This document shows, piece by piece, positions 49,184 through 58,947 of a stretch of 59,091 nucleotides of DNA. Source of the DNA: Oscillospiraceae bacterium. Lineage in GTDB: Bacteria; Bacillota; Clostridia; Oscillospirales; Oscillospiraceae. The translations under genes were made by a program, and so were the position numbers. The notes beneath the pieces are model-generated. The model saw only the letters and a program-made list of their open reading frames with translations, ran no database searches and was not told where the DNA came from. Each line of letters begins with the position of its first letter. Positions within the stretch are counted from its first letter, which is position 1. The stretch lies in contig JAJBUU010000047.1 in assembly GCA_020860205.1 (NCBI GenBank), forward strand, positions 1 through 59,091, in the 5' to 3' direction.

Positions 49184-49465
49184 ATGTTGCTTTATCCACC
49201 GGTGGCCGAGCTTGCAGACAAGGTCGGCAGCAGATACCAGCTTGTGAATGTCGTTGCACAGCGGGCCAGACAGATTTCCACCGAATATGAGGCGCGCGGC
49301 GAGCCGCTGGATGAAAAGGCGGTGCCCATCGCCGTGAACGAGGTCTATGCCGGAAAGCTGACGCTGAAGGATTTCGGCGTGATCAAACAGGAAACGGAAA
49401 GCGACTCTGCGGCGGAAGCATCGGAGACAGCGGAACCGTTCGGAGAGCCGGAAGCCGAAGGCTGA
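49184..49465 (+). CDS. rpoZ: RNA polymerase omega subunit
   Basis: 93 aa. The motif YPPVAELADKVGSRYQLVNVVAQRARQI, here split over its conserved halves, and KAVPIAVNEVYAGKL define omega, which aids assembly of RNA polymerase. The acidic Glu/Ala tail is common. The ATG at 49184 follows AGAGGTG; the upstream ATG at 49145 adds an unconserved leader. gmk-rpoZ-priA order is the standard one. Confidence 0.93.
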   Translation: MLLYPPVAELADKVGSRYQLVNVVAQRARQISTEYEARGEPLDEKAVPIAVNEVYAGKLTLKDFGVIKQETESDSAAEASETAEPFGEPEAEG

Positions 49466-49475
49466 ACGGAACGCT

Positions 49476-51746
49476 GTGGCAGAAGCAGAAGAAACAGGCG
49501 CGAAATACGCAAAGGTCGCCGTTTCCGACGTTACCTACTGGGTGGATCGCCCCTATGACTATCGTGTGCCGGATTCCATGACCGCTGCGGTGCAGCCGGG
49601 CGTTCGGGTCACGGTGCCGTTTTCACGGGGGAACCGAAAGGCGGAGGGGATCGTGCTTGCGGTTTCCGCACGCAGCGGCTATGACGCGCCGAAATCCATC
49701 CTCTCCGTGCTGGATGACGCGCCGGTGCTGACAGCGGCGCAGTTGGAGCTGGCGCTTTGGATGCGGGAGCGCTTTTTCTGCACGGTTTATGAGGCGGTCA
49801 AGGCGATCCTGCCCGCAGGGCTTTGGTTCCAGAGCGACGGACGCCGCCGCGCCAGCGACCAGCGGACGGAATGTGTCCGCCTTGCCGTGCCGCCGGAGGA
49901 CGCGCTTGCGCTTGCGGAACGCAAGGCAAGAACCGCAAAGCAGCAGTCCTCCGTTCTGCGGCTGCTTTCTGCCGTGGGCGAGGGTGCGGTTGCTGATGTG
50001 CGCGCCATGACTGGCGCAGGCCGCCGGAGCGTCACCGCGCTTGTTGACGCGGGGCTTCTGGAGCTTTTTTACCGGGAACGCTTCCGCCGCCCGGATTATC
50101 GGCGCGGCGCGGCGGCATCGGCGCTGCCGGTGCTGTCGGAGGAACAGTCCGCCGTGTTTCAGGGGCTTTCCGCGCTGCAGGAGCAGGGCGAAACATCGGG
50201 CGCGCTGCTGTTTGGCGTGACGGGCAGCGGCAAGACCGCAGTGTATATTCATCTGATCGCGCGGACGCTTCAGGCAGGCCAGACGGCCATCCTGCTTGTG
50301 CCGGAAATCGCGCTGACTCCGCAGATGCTGGAAGTCTTTTCCTCCTATTTTGGGGAACAGATCGCGGTGCTGCACTCCTCGCTTTCCGTTGCGGAGCGCT
50401 ATGATGAGTGGAAGCGTGTCAAAAACGGCAGCGCGCGGCTGGTCATCGGCACACGCAGCGCGATATTCGCTCCGGTGGAGCAGCTTGGTCTTGTGATTGT
50501 GGACGAGGAGCAGGAGGACAGCTACAAGTCCGGGAACGCCCCGCGTTACCACGCTAAGGATGTGGCCGCTTACCGCTGCGCAAAAAGCCGCGCGCTGCTG
50601 CTGCTTGGCAGCGCCACGCCGGACATCAGCTCCCGTTATTTTGCCGATACCGGGCGCTATGCCTATTTTACCATGCGCACCCGTTATAACCGCAGGAGCC
50701 TGCCGGAGGTGCGCATCGTGGACATGAAGCGAGAGCTGCGTGCCGGAAACGGCAGCAGCATCAGCGGCTTTCTGCGCGAAGAGTTGGAGACAAATCTGCG
50801 CCGCGGCGAGCAGAGCATCCTGTTCCTGAACCGTCGCGGGAGCGCAAAGCTCGCCGCGTGTGTGGACTGCGGGTATACCTTCAAATGTCCGAATTGCAGC
50901 GTCAACCTGACGCTGCACGCTGCGGCGGGCCGACTGCTGTGCCACGCCTGCGGCTATGCGCGGACGGTTGCAGCCCGCTGCCCGGACTGCGGCGGGACGG
51001 TGCGTTACACGGGGGACGGTACGGAGAAGGTGGAGGAGCAGCTCGCCGCGCTTTTTCCGGATACGCCGGTGCTTCGGGTCGACACGGATACGGTAGCCGC
51101 AGCCGGAGGACATGACGCGCTCTTTGCGCGGTTCCGGGAGGAGAAGCTGCCGATCATGATCGGCACGCAGATGGTGACAAAGGGGCTGAATTTTGAGAAT
51201 GTGACGCTGGTGGGCGTGCTTTCTGCGGATCAAAGCCTCTACGCCGGGTCTTACCGCGCCAGCGAACGGACGTTTTCGCTGATCACACAGGTGATCGGAC
51301 GCGGCGGGCGCGCAGAACGTCCGGGACGCGCCGTGATACAGACCTTTACCCCGGAAAATCAGGTGATTCAGTGCGCCGCAAAGCAGGACTATGAAGCGTT
51401 TTACCGCAGTGAGCTGGAGCTGCGCCGGGTGCAGAAATGCCCGCCCTTTACCCAAATCATTGCGCTGACCGCCATCGGTGGGGACGAATATCAGGTGCTG
51501 CGCTGCTGCGCGGAGGCGAAGGAGCTGCTGCAGCACGCGATCAGGGACAAAATGGGCGCGGACGTGCTGGGTCCGGCACCTTACCCCATCGTAAAGCTGC
51601 TGGGGCGGTTCCGTTACCGCCTGATGCTTCGGTGCAGCCCGGACCGGGAGATCCGGGCGGCGCTCGCAAAGCTGCTGATATATTGCAACACAAACAAGGC
51701 ATATCGCGGAGTTTCCGTGTTTGCCGAAATGGATCCGCTGGAATAG
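49476..51746 (+). CDS. priA: Primosomal protein N' (replication restart helicase PriA)
   Basis: 756 aa, starting at GTG. Walker A GVTGSGKTAVY (about 247-257), Walker B VDEEQEDSYK, helicase motif III LLGSATPDI and zinc-binding cysteines in CVDCGYTFKCPNC and CHACGY...CPDCGG. The helicase II box reads DEEQ instead of DEEH. It reloads the replisome at stalled forks. It begins 10 bases after the rpoZ stop. Confidence 0.94.
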   Translation: MAEAEETGAKYAKVAVSDVTYWVDRPYDYRVPDSMTAAVQPGVRVTVPFSRGNRKAEGIVLAVSARSGYDAPKSILSVLDDAPVLTAAQLELALWMRERFFCTVYEAVKAILPAGLWFQSDGRRRASDQRTECVRLAVPPEDALALAERKARTAKQQSSVLRLLSAVGEGAVADVRAMTGAGRRSVTALVDAGLLELFYRERFRRPDYRRGAAASALPVLSEEQSAVFQGLSALQEQGETSGALLFGVTGSGKTAVYIHLIARTLQAGQTAILLVPEIALTPQMLEVFSSYFGEQIAVLHSSLSVAERYDEWKRVKNGSARLVIGTRSAIFAPVEQLGLVIVDEEQEDSYKSGNAPRYHAKDVAAYRCAKSRALLLLGSATPDISSRYFADTGRYAYFTMRTRYNRRSLPEVRIVDMKRELRAGNGSSISGFLREELETNLRRGEQSILFLNRRGSAKLAACVDCGYTFKCPNCSVNLTLHAAAGRLLCHACGYARTVAARCPDCGGTVRYTGDGTEKVEEQLAALFPDTPVLRVDTDTVAAAGGHDALFARFREEKLPIMIGTQMVTKGLNFENVTLVGVLSADQSLYAGSYRASERTFSLITQVIGRGGRAERPGRAVIQTFTPENQVIQCAAKQDYEAFYRSELELRRVQKCPPFTQIIALTAIGGDEYQVLRCCAEAKELLQHAIRDKMGADVLGPAPYPIVKLLGRFRYRLMLRCSPDREIRAALAKLLIYCNTNKAYRGVSVFAEMDPLE

Positions 51747-51762
51747 AGGAGATTGGAAAAAA

Positions 51763-52290
51763 ATGGCGTTGAGAAACATTGTAAAAAAAGGCGATGGCGT
51801 GCTGCAAAAGCACTGCCGTCCGGTGACGGAATTTAACGACCGGCTGCACATCATGCTGGACGATATGGCGGAAACGCTGCGGAAAGCGGACGGCGTGGGT
51901 CTGGCCGCGCCGCAGGTCGGCGTACTGCGCCGCGCCGTGCTTGTTCTGGAAACCAACGTGCCGGAGGGCGAGGAGGAGCGCATCGTCGAGCTGGTCAACC
52001 CGGAGATCCTGGAATGCTCCGGCGAACAGAGCGGGCCGGAGGGCTGTCTGAGTTATCCGGGCGTTTATGGCTGGGTCAGCCGCCCGGATCATGTCCGTCT
52101 GCGCGCACAGGATCGCAACGGCGCATGGTTCGAGGTGGAGTGGGACGGCCTGACCGCCCGCGCTTTCTGCCATGAGCTGGATCATCTGGAGGGCGTGATG
52201 TTTGATGAAGTGGCCGACCATATCATGAGCGAGGAAGAACTGGACGCACATTACGGCAAGGATGAGCAAAACGACGGAGCGGAGAGCTGA
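51763..52290 (+). CDS. def: Peptide deformylase
   Basis: 175 aa metalloenzyme that removes the N-formyl group from new proteins. The three boxes are GVGLAAPQVG, EGCLSYPG (metal Cys) and HELDHLEG (metal His pair and Glu). GAGGAG lies 8 bases before the ATG at 51763. Its stop overlaps the fmt start (TGATG). def-fmt pairing links removal and addition of the formyl group. Confidence 0.95.
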   Translation: MALRNIVKKGDGVLQKHCRPVTEFNDRLHIMLDDMAETLRKADGVGLAAPQVGVLRRAVLVLETNVPEGEEERIVELVNPEILECSGEQSGPEGCLSYPGVYGWVSRPDHVRLRAQDRNGAWFEVEWDGLTARAFCHELDHLEGVMFDEVADHIMSEEELDAHYGKDEQNDGAES

Positions 52291-53210
52291 TGCGCGTTGT
52301 ATTTATGGGGACGCCGGACTTTGCGGCGGCCTCTCTGCAAAAGCTGCTCGATGAGCGGTATAACATCGTCGGGGTCTTTTCCCAGCCGGATCGCCCGCGC
52401 GGACGCGGTATGGCGGTCAGCGTAAGCCCGGTCAAGGCTTTGGCACAGCAGCATGGTATCCCGGTGTTCCAGCCGGAGAAGCTGCGGACGCCGGAGGCGC
52501 TGGAAACGCTGCGCGCGCTTGTGCCGGACGTAGTGGTGGTCGTGGCTTACGGACGGATTTTGCCGGAGGAGTTTCTATGCCTGCCGCCGCTCGGCTGCAT
52601 CAATGTTCACGCCTCGCTGTTGCCAAAATACCGGGGCAGCGCCCCGATTCAGTGGGCGGTGCTGAACGGCGAGGAAAAGACCGGCGTTTCCACGATGTAT
52701 CTTGCGCCGGAGATGGACACCGGAGATGTGATTTTTACCGCAGAGGTGACGATCGGGGCGTTTGAAACCAGCGGCGCGCTGTTTGACCGGCTGAAGCTGC
52801 TGGGCGCGGAGCTGCTCCATAAAACGCTGTGTGCCATTGCAGCGGGGACCGCGCCGCGTACTCCGCAGAACGATGCGGAGGCGACCTATACCGTTCCGCT
52901 GGATAAGTCGATGTGTTCCATCGACTGGAGCCGGACGCCGCGCCAGATCGTCAAGCAGATTTACGGTTTGCAGCCATGGCCTGTGGCAACGGCGGAGCTG
53001 GGCGGCGTGACACTGCGGGTGTTTGCGGCGGAATATGGCGCGCGCAGGAGCGATTTGCCGCCGGGCAGTGTGGTTTCCGCCGGACGGAACGGCATAGAGC
53101 TTGTCTGCGGCGGCGGGGAAACGCTGCTTATCACGGAGGTGCAGGCGCCGGGGAAAAAACGGATGCGCGCAGGGGATTACCTGCTGGGACATCCGCTTTC
53201 GGTGAACTGA
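52290..53210 (+). CDS. fmt: Methionyl-tRNA formyltransferase
   Basis: 306 aa. It formylates initiator Met-tRNA with 10-formyl-THF. MGTPDFAAASL at the N-terminus, INVHASLLPKYRGSAPIQWA with the catalytic Asn/His, and TGVSTMYLAPEMDTGDV are all present, followed by a C-terminal tRNA-binding beta-barrel. It is coupled to def; rsmB begins one base after the stop. Confidence 0.96.
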   Translation: MRVVFMGTPDFAAASLQKLLDERYNIVGVFSQPDRPRGRGMAVSVSPVKALAQQHGIPVFQPEKLRTPEALETLRALVPDVVVVVAYGRILPEEFLCLPPLGCINVHASLLPKYRGSAPIQWAVLNGEEKTGVSTMYLAPEMDTGDVIFTAEVTIGAFETSGALFDRLKLLGAELLHKTLCAIAAGTAPRTPQNDAEATYTVPLDKSMCSIDWSRTPRQIVKQIYGLQPWPVATAELGGVTLRVFAAEYGARRSDLPPGSVVSAGRNGIELVCGGGETLLITEVQAPGKKRMRAGDYLLGHPLSVN

Positions 53211-53211
53211 G

Positions 53212-54540
53212 ATGGGCGGTGCAAGGGCCGCTGCCCTGACCGCGCTGGAACGCTGCCGCAGGAGCGGCGCGTGGTCGGATGCGGTGCTGGGCGGTGTGAT
53301 GGATGCGGCGGAGCTGAACCGGCGTGACCGCGCGCTGGCATCCGCGCTGTGCTATGGCGTACTGCAAAACCGCGCGCTACTGGACGCGGCGCTGGCGGGA
53401 TATTCTGCCAGACCGCTGAACAAGGCGGAGCCAAAGGTGCTGGATATTTTGCGCATTTCTGCCTTCCAGATTCTGTTTTTGGATCGTGTCCCGGCATCCG
53501 CCGCCGTAAACGAGGGCGTGGCGCTCTGCCGCGCGTTGGGTTATGGCCGCGCCGCCGGGTATGTCAATGCAGTGCTGCGGAAGCTCGCGGCCACGCCGGT
53601 GCTGCCGGATTTGCACGGCCTGCCGGAGAACGAACGGCTTTCCGTGCGTTACAGCCACCCACTGTGGCTGGTTGACGCACTGCTTGCGGAGCTGGGGGCA
53701 GAGGAAACAGAGGCGTTTCTGCGCTGCAACAACGCGCCCGCGCCGCTGACCATGCAGGTGAATACCACGCGGACGGACACATCCGGTCTTGCCGCCGCGC
53801 TGTCGCGCGACGGTGTGCAGACGGCGGCGCACCCGTTCCTGCCGGATTGCCTGACCGCAGAGCGGGCGGGTGAAATTGGAAAGACCGCAGCGTTCCGGGA
53901 AGGACTGTTTTATGTGCAGGATGCGGCGGCGAAGTGCGCGGTGCTGGCCGCTGCGCCGCAGCCGGGACAGCGGATTTTGGATGCCTGCGCCGCGCCGGGC
54001 GGCAAGAGCTTCGCCGCCGCGATCCTGACCGGAGACCGCGCAGAAATCACGGCCTGCGACCTGCATGAGAAAAAGCTCTCGCGCGTTTGCGCGGGCGCGG
54101 AGCGCATGGGACTGCGTTCTATCCAAACCACCCAAGCCGACGCGGGGGAGAACCGTGCGGAATGGAACGGCGGCTTTGACCTTGTCCTTGTGGACGCGCC
54201 CTGTTCCGGGCTTGGCGTTATCCGCAAAAAGCCGGATATTCGCTACCGCGACGCCGATGCGCTGACCGGACTGCCGGAGGCGCAGTACCGCATCCTGCGC
54301 AACTGCGCGCGCTATGTCGCGCCGGGCGGAACGCTGCTTTATGCCACCTGTACAGTGCTGCCTGCGGAAAACGGCGGCGTGGTGCAGCGGTTTCTGGCGG
54401 AAACGGACGATTTTGCGCCGGAGGACTTTACTTACCCCGCCGCCGCGCCGTGCGGAAGCACGGACGGGATGGTCACGCTCTGGCCGCAGCGCGGCGGGAC
54501 GGATGGATTTTTTATTGCAAAGCTGAGGAAACACGCTTGA
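53212..54540 (+). CDS. rsmB: 16S rRNA (cytosine-967-C5)-methyltransferase RsmB
   Basis: 442 aa. An N-terminal NusB-like RNA-binding domain (about 5-130) and a C-terminal SAM methyltransferase with ILDACAAPGGKS (SAM) and the catalytic cysteine in VDAPCSGLGVIRKKPD. A second conserved Cys is in LLYATCTVLPAEN. Length is normal. Its TGA overlaps the TTG start of rlmN. Confidence 0.95.
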   Translation: MGGARAAALTALERCRRSGAWSDAVLGGVMDAAELNRRDRALASALCYGVLQNRALLDAALAGYSARPLNKAEPKVLDILRISAFQILFLDRVPASAAVNEGVALCRALGYGRAAGYVNAVLRKLAATPVLPDLHGLPENERLSVRYSHPLWLVDALLAELGAEETEAFLRCNNAPAPLTMQVNTTRTDTSGLAAALSRDGVQTAAHPFLPDCLTAERAGEIGKTAAFREGLFYVQDAAAKCAVLAAAPQPGQRILDACAAPGGKSFAAAILTGDRAEITACDLHEKKLSRVCAGAERMGLRSIQTTQADAGENRAEWNGGFDLVLVDAPCSGLGVIRKKPDIRYRDADALTGLPEAQYRILRNCARYVAPGGTLLYATCTVLPAENGGVVQRFLAETDDFAPEDFTYPAAAPCGSTDGMVTLWPQRGGTDGFFIAKLRKHA

Positions 54541-55577
54541 CGGATTTGAAGTCGATGCTCCCGGAGGAGCTGGAAACCTATTTTGTGCAGACGCTCTCGG
54601 AGCCGCGTTACCGCGCCGGGCAGGTCTTTTCGTGGCTGAACCGCGGCGTGACCGACTTTGACGAGATGCGCAACCTGCCAAAGTCCCTGCGGGAAAAGCT
54701 GCGCGCAGATGCGTTTATCAGTTCCCTGCGCTGTCTGCAGATTCAGCGCAGCGCGACGGATGGAACGCAGAAATTTCTCTGGGAGCTGCCGGACGGTAAC
54801 GCGGTGGAAACCGTTGTGATGCGCCATGCGCATGGCGTGACGGCCTGCATCTCCTCTCAGGTCGGCTGCCGCATGGGCTGCGCATTTTGCGCATCCACAA
54901 TCGGCGGACTGGTGCGCAGCCTGACAGCGGCGGAGATGTTAGACGAGGTGCTGTATTCCCAACGGGAGAGCGGCGAACGGATCACCAACATCGTACTGAT
55001 GGGCATTGGTGAGCCGCTGGATAACTACGATGCAGTGCTGCATTTTCTGCATCTGGTGAACCATCCGGACGGGCTGAATATCGGGATGCGGCATATCTCT
55101 CTTTCCACCTGTGGATTGACAGAGGGGATCCGGGCGCTTGCGACGGAAAATTTGCAGCTTACGCTGGCAATTTCGCTCCATGCGCCGGATGACGAAACGC
55201 GCAGTGCGCTGATGCCTGTTAACCGTGCCTGCGGTGTGGAAAAGCTGGTGCGCTGCTGCGAGGATTATTTTGCAAAGACCGGGCGCCGCGTGACCTTTGA
55301 GTATGCGATGATCGGCGGGGTCAACGATTCGACCGCACAGGCGCAGCGGCTTGCAGCGTTGGCGCGCCGCGCACGGGCGCATATCAACCTGATTCCGCTC
55401 AACCGCGTGGAGGAGCGCACGGCGTTTTCACCGTCCACTCCGGCGCAGATGAAGGCGTTTTGCGCGGTTTTGGAGCAGCAGGGCGCGAACTTTACGATAC
55501 GCCGCTCGCTCGGCGGCGATGTGGACGCAGCCTGCGGGCAGCTTCGCAGGAAACGGGAGGACGAAAGGAATCTCTGA
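54537..55577 (+). CDS. rlmN: 23S rRNA/tRNA adenine-C2-methyltransferase RlmN
   Basis: 346 aa radical-SAM enzyme that methylates A2503 of 23S rRNA and A37 of tRNA. The cluster is C111, C115, C118 (CRMGCAFC). GIGEPLDNYDAV and the C-terminal RRSLGGDVDAACGQL with the methyl-carrier Cys are present. The start is a TTG at 54537, overlapping the rsmB stop, with GAGGAA upstream; the longer frame from 54450 runs through rsmB and is not family-like. Confidence 0.94.
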   Translation: MTDLKSMLPEELETYFVQTLSEPRYRAGQVFSWLNRGVTDFDEMRNLPKSLREKLRADAFISSLRCLQIQRSATDGTQKFLWELPDGNAVETVVMRHAHGVTACISSQVGCRMGCAFCASTIGGLVRSLTAAEMLDEVLYSQRESGERITNIVLMGIGEPLDNYDAVLHFLHLVNHPDGLNIGMRHISLSTCGLTEGIRALATENLQLTLAISLHAPDDETRSALMPVNRACGVEKLVRCCEDYFAKTGRRVTFEYAMIGGVNDSTAQAQRLAALARRARAHINLIPLNRVEERTAFSPSTPAQMKAFCAVLEQQGANFTIRRSLGGDVDAACGQLRRKREDERNL

Positions 55578-55578
55578 A

Positions 55579-56316
55579 ATGAAAGCATATGGCATCACCC
55601 ACCGCGGTGCGGTGCGGAAGGAAAATCAGGATGCGCTGCGCTATACCTCGCCGACGGAGGAGCGGGACGTTCTGGCCGCCGTGCTCTGCGACGGGATGGG
55701 CGGCGCGCAGGCCGGAGGGCTTGCCAGCACGCTGGCGGCGGACGGGTTTATGTCCCACGCAGCCAATGCGCTGGACGAAACATCCGGCATGGACGATATG
55801 AAAGCGATTTTGACCGAAGCCGTACATTATGCGAACCAGCGCGTCTATGCGCACGCCTTTGAGGACCTGAAGTGCATGGGGATGGGTTCTACACTGGTGG
55901 CGCTGCTCATTTCCGGAAAGCGCGCGGTGGTGGCAAACGTGGGCGACAGCCGTGCCTATCTGCTGGCAAAAAATCGCGTTATGCAGCTGACCTGTGACCA
56001 TTCGCTGATGGAGGACATGGTCGCACGCGGCAAATTGACGCGAGAGGAAGCGCGCACGCATCCCAAACGAAACATCATCACACGCGCCGTTGGTGTGGAA
56101 GCGTCGGTCAAGGCGGACCTGACAGAGGTAAAATTCCCACCGGGCAGCCGTATCCTGCTTTGCAGCGACGGCCTGACGAACCTTGTGCCGGACAGCGCGC
56201 TGGAACGGGTGCTCTGTACGGAGGAGGATCCGGAGCGCGCCTGCAATATCCTGTTGGAGCAGGCGCTGCAGGGCGGCGCGCCGGACAACGTGACGGTGTT
56301 CATCGCACAGCACTGA
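55579..56316 (+). CDS. PP2C-type Ser/Thr protein phosphatase (Stp/PrpC)
   Basis: 245 aa. PPM-fold motifs: RKENQDALRY, LCDGMGGAQAGGLAS (metal Asp), VANVGDSRAYL, DHSLMEDM and LCSDGLTNLV with PDNVTVFI. It reverses phosphorylation by the PASTA kinase encoded 12 bp downstream. The start at 55579 follows AAAGGAA. Confidence 0.94.
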   Translation: MKAYGITHRGAVRKENQDALRYTSPTEERDVLAAVLCDGMGGAQAGGLASTLAADGFMSHAANALDETSGMDDMKAILTEAVHYANQRVYAHAFEDLKCMGMGSTLVALLISGKRAVVANVGDSRAYLLAKNRVMQLTCDHSLMEDMVARGKLTREEARTHPKRNIITRAVGVEASVKADLTEVKFPPGSRILLCSDGLTNLVPDSALERVLCTEEDPERACNILLEQALQGGAPDNVTVFIAQH

Positions 56317-56328
56317 CGGAGGTAGACG

Positions 56329-58056
56329 ATGGAACATTCCAATCAAATGGACAGATATCTCGGCCAGATACTGGACGGCCGGTATGAAATACAGGAAGTG
56401 ATCGGACGGGGCGGAATGGCGGTGGTCTATCGGGCGTACTGCCATCTGTTGAACCGGAACGTGGCGATCAAAATCCTGCGGGACGACATCGCGGCGGACT
56501 CGGAATTTCGCCAGCGCTTCAAGCAGGAAGCGCAGGCAGTTGCAAAGCTGTCCCACGCGAATATCGTTTCGGTTTATGACGTCAGCCGCACGCCGGGGCT
56601 GGACTATATCGTCATGGAGCTGATCGAGGGCGTTACGCTCAAGCAATACATGAAAACCAAAGGGCGCATCAGCTGCAAGGAGAGCGCCCACTTTGCCGCG
56701 CAGATCTGCAAGGCGCTTGTCCATGCCCACGGCAAGGGCATCATTCACCGCGACATCAAGCCGCAGAACATCATGATCGGGATGGACGGGCGGATCAAGG
56801 TGGGAGATTTCGGCATCGCCTATCTGGAGTCCGAACTGGAGGAGCAGCAGAGCGCAACACTTGGCAGCGTCCACTATATTTCTCCGGAGCAGGCGCGCGG
56901 ACTTGGCCCGGATGCCAGATCGGATATTTATTCGCTGGGCGTTGTGCTGTATGAGATGCTCAGCGGGATGCTCCCGTTCACCGGAGATTCCCCGGACGAA
57001 ATCGCAGCACAGCACGTCAACGGCACGCCGACGCCGCTGCGCACGGTCTGCGCCGATGTGCCGGAGGAACTGGAGCAAATCGTGATGCGGGCGATGGAGC
57101 AGGACATCACGCGCCGCTATCAAACGGCGGCGGAAATGCTGGCCGATTTGGACTCCTATCTGGCTGAGAGCGCCGAAGCCGCCCATGCCGCAAAGGAACA
57201 CGCGGAGGAAGTGGTCATGCCGAAGGCCGTTGCGCCGGTCAGCCGCTCCGGAGAGCTGGCGAAGGAGAGCTATGTCCGGCGCAGCCGCCGCGCTAACAAG
57301 GTCAGTCTGCTGACCGGCTTCCTGCTGGTGCTGGTGTTCGCCATCGCGGTGTTTGTGTTCCTTTGGAGCTATTGGCTGAAAGACCTGTTTTCCGACCCGA
57401 CCAAAATCAGCATCCCGAATTTTGTCGGCAGCGATGTGGAAGGAATCACGTCCAACAGCGAGCTGAACCGCATTTATAACTTCTCCGTCAGCTATTCCAT
57501 CAATTCCGACGCGGAGGCCGGTATCATCATTGCGCAGGAACCGGAGAGCGGCAAAAGCCGCACGCTGGACAGCGGCGGCATCGACATTACGTTGACCGTC
57601 AGCTCCGGCGCGCAGATGGTGGATGTGCCGAATGTTGTGAACCTGCAATACACCGAAGCGTATAATACCCTGCTGCGCAGCGGCTTTTTGGTGGAATATG
57701 AATTTGCCGTTTCGGACAGCGTGACGGCGGATTATGTCATTTCCACCAGTCCGGAGGCGGGGGATCGCATCCCTGCCGGAGCCACGATATATATGACTGT
57801 TTCCTCCGGACCGGAGAATAAAGAGGTGCAGGTGCCGAACGTGGTCGGACTTTCCCGCGCTGCCGCGATCTCCAAAGTGGAGGAGGTGGGGCTTTCTCTG
57901 GGGAATATCACTTATGTGGAGAGCGAGATGCCGGAGGGCGCTGTGATCTGGCAGAGTATCACGGCCTATACCACCGTGGAGGAACACGACAAGATTTATT
58001 TGCAGGTTTCCAGCGGCCCCGCTGAAACGGCCGCGCCGACGCAGGACGAGGCGTGA
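56329..58056 (+). CDS. prkC: PASTA-domain Ser/Thr protein kinase (PrkC/Stk type)
   Basis: 575 aa. Cytoplasmic kinase (about 12-270): GRGGMAVVYRA glycine loop, VAIKIL lysine, HRDIKPQNIM catalytic loop, DFGIAY. A membrane helix (about 326-348) and three extracellular PASTA domains (about 358-425, 426-493, 494-560) that bind peptidoglycan fragments follow. In spore formers PrkC senses muropeptides for germination and growth. GGAGG precedes the ATG. Confidence 0.95.
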   Translation: MEHSNQMDRYLGQILDGRYEIQEVIGRGGMAVVYRAYCHLLNRNVAIKILRDDIAADSEFRQRFKQEAQAVAKLSHANIVSVYDVSRTPGLDYIVMELIEGVTLKQYMKTKGRISCKESAHFAAQICKALVHAHGKGIIHRDIKPQNIMIGMDGRIKVGDFGIAYLESELEEQQSATLGSVHYISPEQARGLGPDARSDIYSLGVVLYEMLSGMLPFTGDSPDEIAAQHVNGTPTPLRTVCADVPEELEQIVMRAMEQDITRRYQTAAEMLADLDSYLAESAEAAHAAKEHAEEVVMPKAVAPVSRSGELAKESYVRRSRRANKVSLLTGFLLVLVFAIAVFVFLWSYWLKDLFSDPTKISIPNFVGSDVEGITSNSELNRIYNFSVSYSINSDAEAGIIIAQEPESGKSRTLDSGGIDITLTVSSGAQMVDVPNVVNLQYTEAYNTLLRSGFLVEYEFAVSDSVTADYVISTSPEAGDRIPAGATIYMTVSSGPENKEVQVPNVVGLSRAAAISKVEEVGLSLGNITYVESEMPEGAVIWQSITAYTTVEEHDKIYLQVSSGPAETAAPTQDEA

Positions 58057-58059
58057 CGG

Positions 58060-58947
58060 ATGCCGGAGGGAAGAATTGTCAAAGCGCTCAGCGGCTTTTA
58101 TGATGTGAAAACCGAATCCGCACGGATCTGCTGCCGCGCGCGGGGACGTTTCCGGAAGGACGGCTGTTCCCCGCTGGTGGGAGATATGGTTTCCATAGAG
58201 CTGACAGAGCCGGGCTGCGGCTACATTTTGGAGGTTCTGCCGCGCAGAAATTGCTTTGTGCGCCCCGCCGTCGCAAATGTGGACGCGCTGGTGCTGCTGG
58301 CCTCCGACGTCACCCCCGTGACCGATCCGTTCCTTGTGGATCGCGTGGCGGTCGTTGCGGAGCGGAACGACTGCGGCGTGATCATCTGCATCAACAAGTG
58401 CGACCTTGCGCGGGGAGAGCGTCTCTATGACGCATTTTCCTGCGGCACCGGCTACGCCGTGCTGCGCACCAGCGCCGTTACCGGCGAGGGCATAGAAGAG
58501 CTGCGCGCGCTCACGCGCGGCAAGACCGTTGCATTTACCGGAAACTCCGGCGTTGGCAAGTCCAGCCTCCTGAACTGCATTGCGCCGGAATTTCACCTTG
58601 CAGTGGGCGAGGTCAGCGAACGTCTGGGGCGTGGACGTCACACCACGCGGCATATCGAGCTGTTTGACGTGGGGGACGGCGGCTTCATCGCGGATACGCC
58701 GGGATTTTCCTCTTTTGATCTGACGCAGATGCAGCCCATCGAGAAGGAAGCGCTGCAACACTGCTTCCCGGAGTTCCGGCCTTATATTGGACAGTGCCGC
58801 TTTGACGACTGCACACATCGGCGGGAGCCGGGCTGTGCGGTGTGTGCCGCGCTTGCGGCAGGGAAAATCGCACCCTCGCGGCATGAGAGCTATTTGCGGC
58901 TATACGAGCTTTCCGCCGCACAGCACGCATGGGAACAGAAGCGATAA
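58060..58947 (+). CDS. rsgA: Ribosome small-subunit GTPase RsgA
   Basis: 295 aa circularly permuted GTPase that helps mature the 30S subunit. OB-fold N-terminus, G4 NKCD, G1 GNSGVGKSSL, G3 DTPGFSSF and a C-terminal zinc knuckle CRFDDCTHRREPGCAV. It ends the PP2C-prkC-rsgA set usual in Firmicutes. The final 144 bases of the window (58948-59091) hold no supported feature. Confidence 0.95.
   Translation: MPEGRIVKALSGFYDVKTESARICCRARGRFRKDGCSPLVGDMVSIELTEPGCGYILEVLPRRNCFVRPAVANVDALVLLASDVTPVTDPFLVDRVAVVAERNDCGVIICINKCDLARGERLYDAFSCGTGYAVLRTSAVTGEGIEELRALTRGKTVAFTGNSGVGKSSLLNCIAPEFHLAVGEVSERLGRGRHTTRHIELFDVGDGGFIADTPGFSSFDLTQMQPIEKEALQHCFPEFRPYIGQCRFDDCTHRREPGCAVCAALAAGKIAPSRHESYLRLYELSAAQHAWEQKR

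Noticed and set aside
54450-54536. ATG at 54450 as start of rlmN
   Set aside because: It would lie deep inside rsmB and add 29 residues with no similarity to RlmN; the TTG at 54537 has a good SD site and overlaps the rsmB stop.
55492-58884. Long minus-strand open frame of 1,130 codons
   Set aside because: It lies opposite rlmN, PP2C, prkC and rsgA, all of which have complete catalytic motifs. Its translation is rich in His/Arg/Leu with no recognisable domain, typical of the antisense of GC-rich genes.
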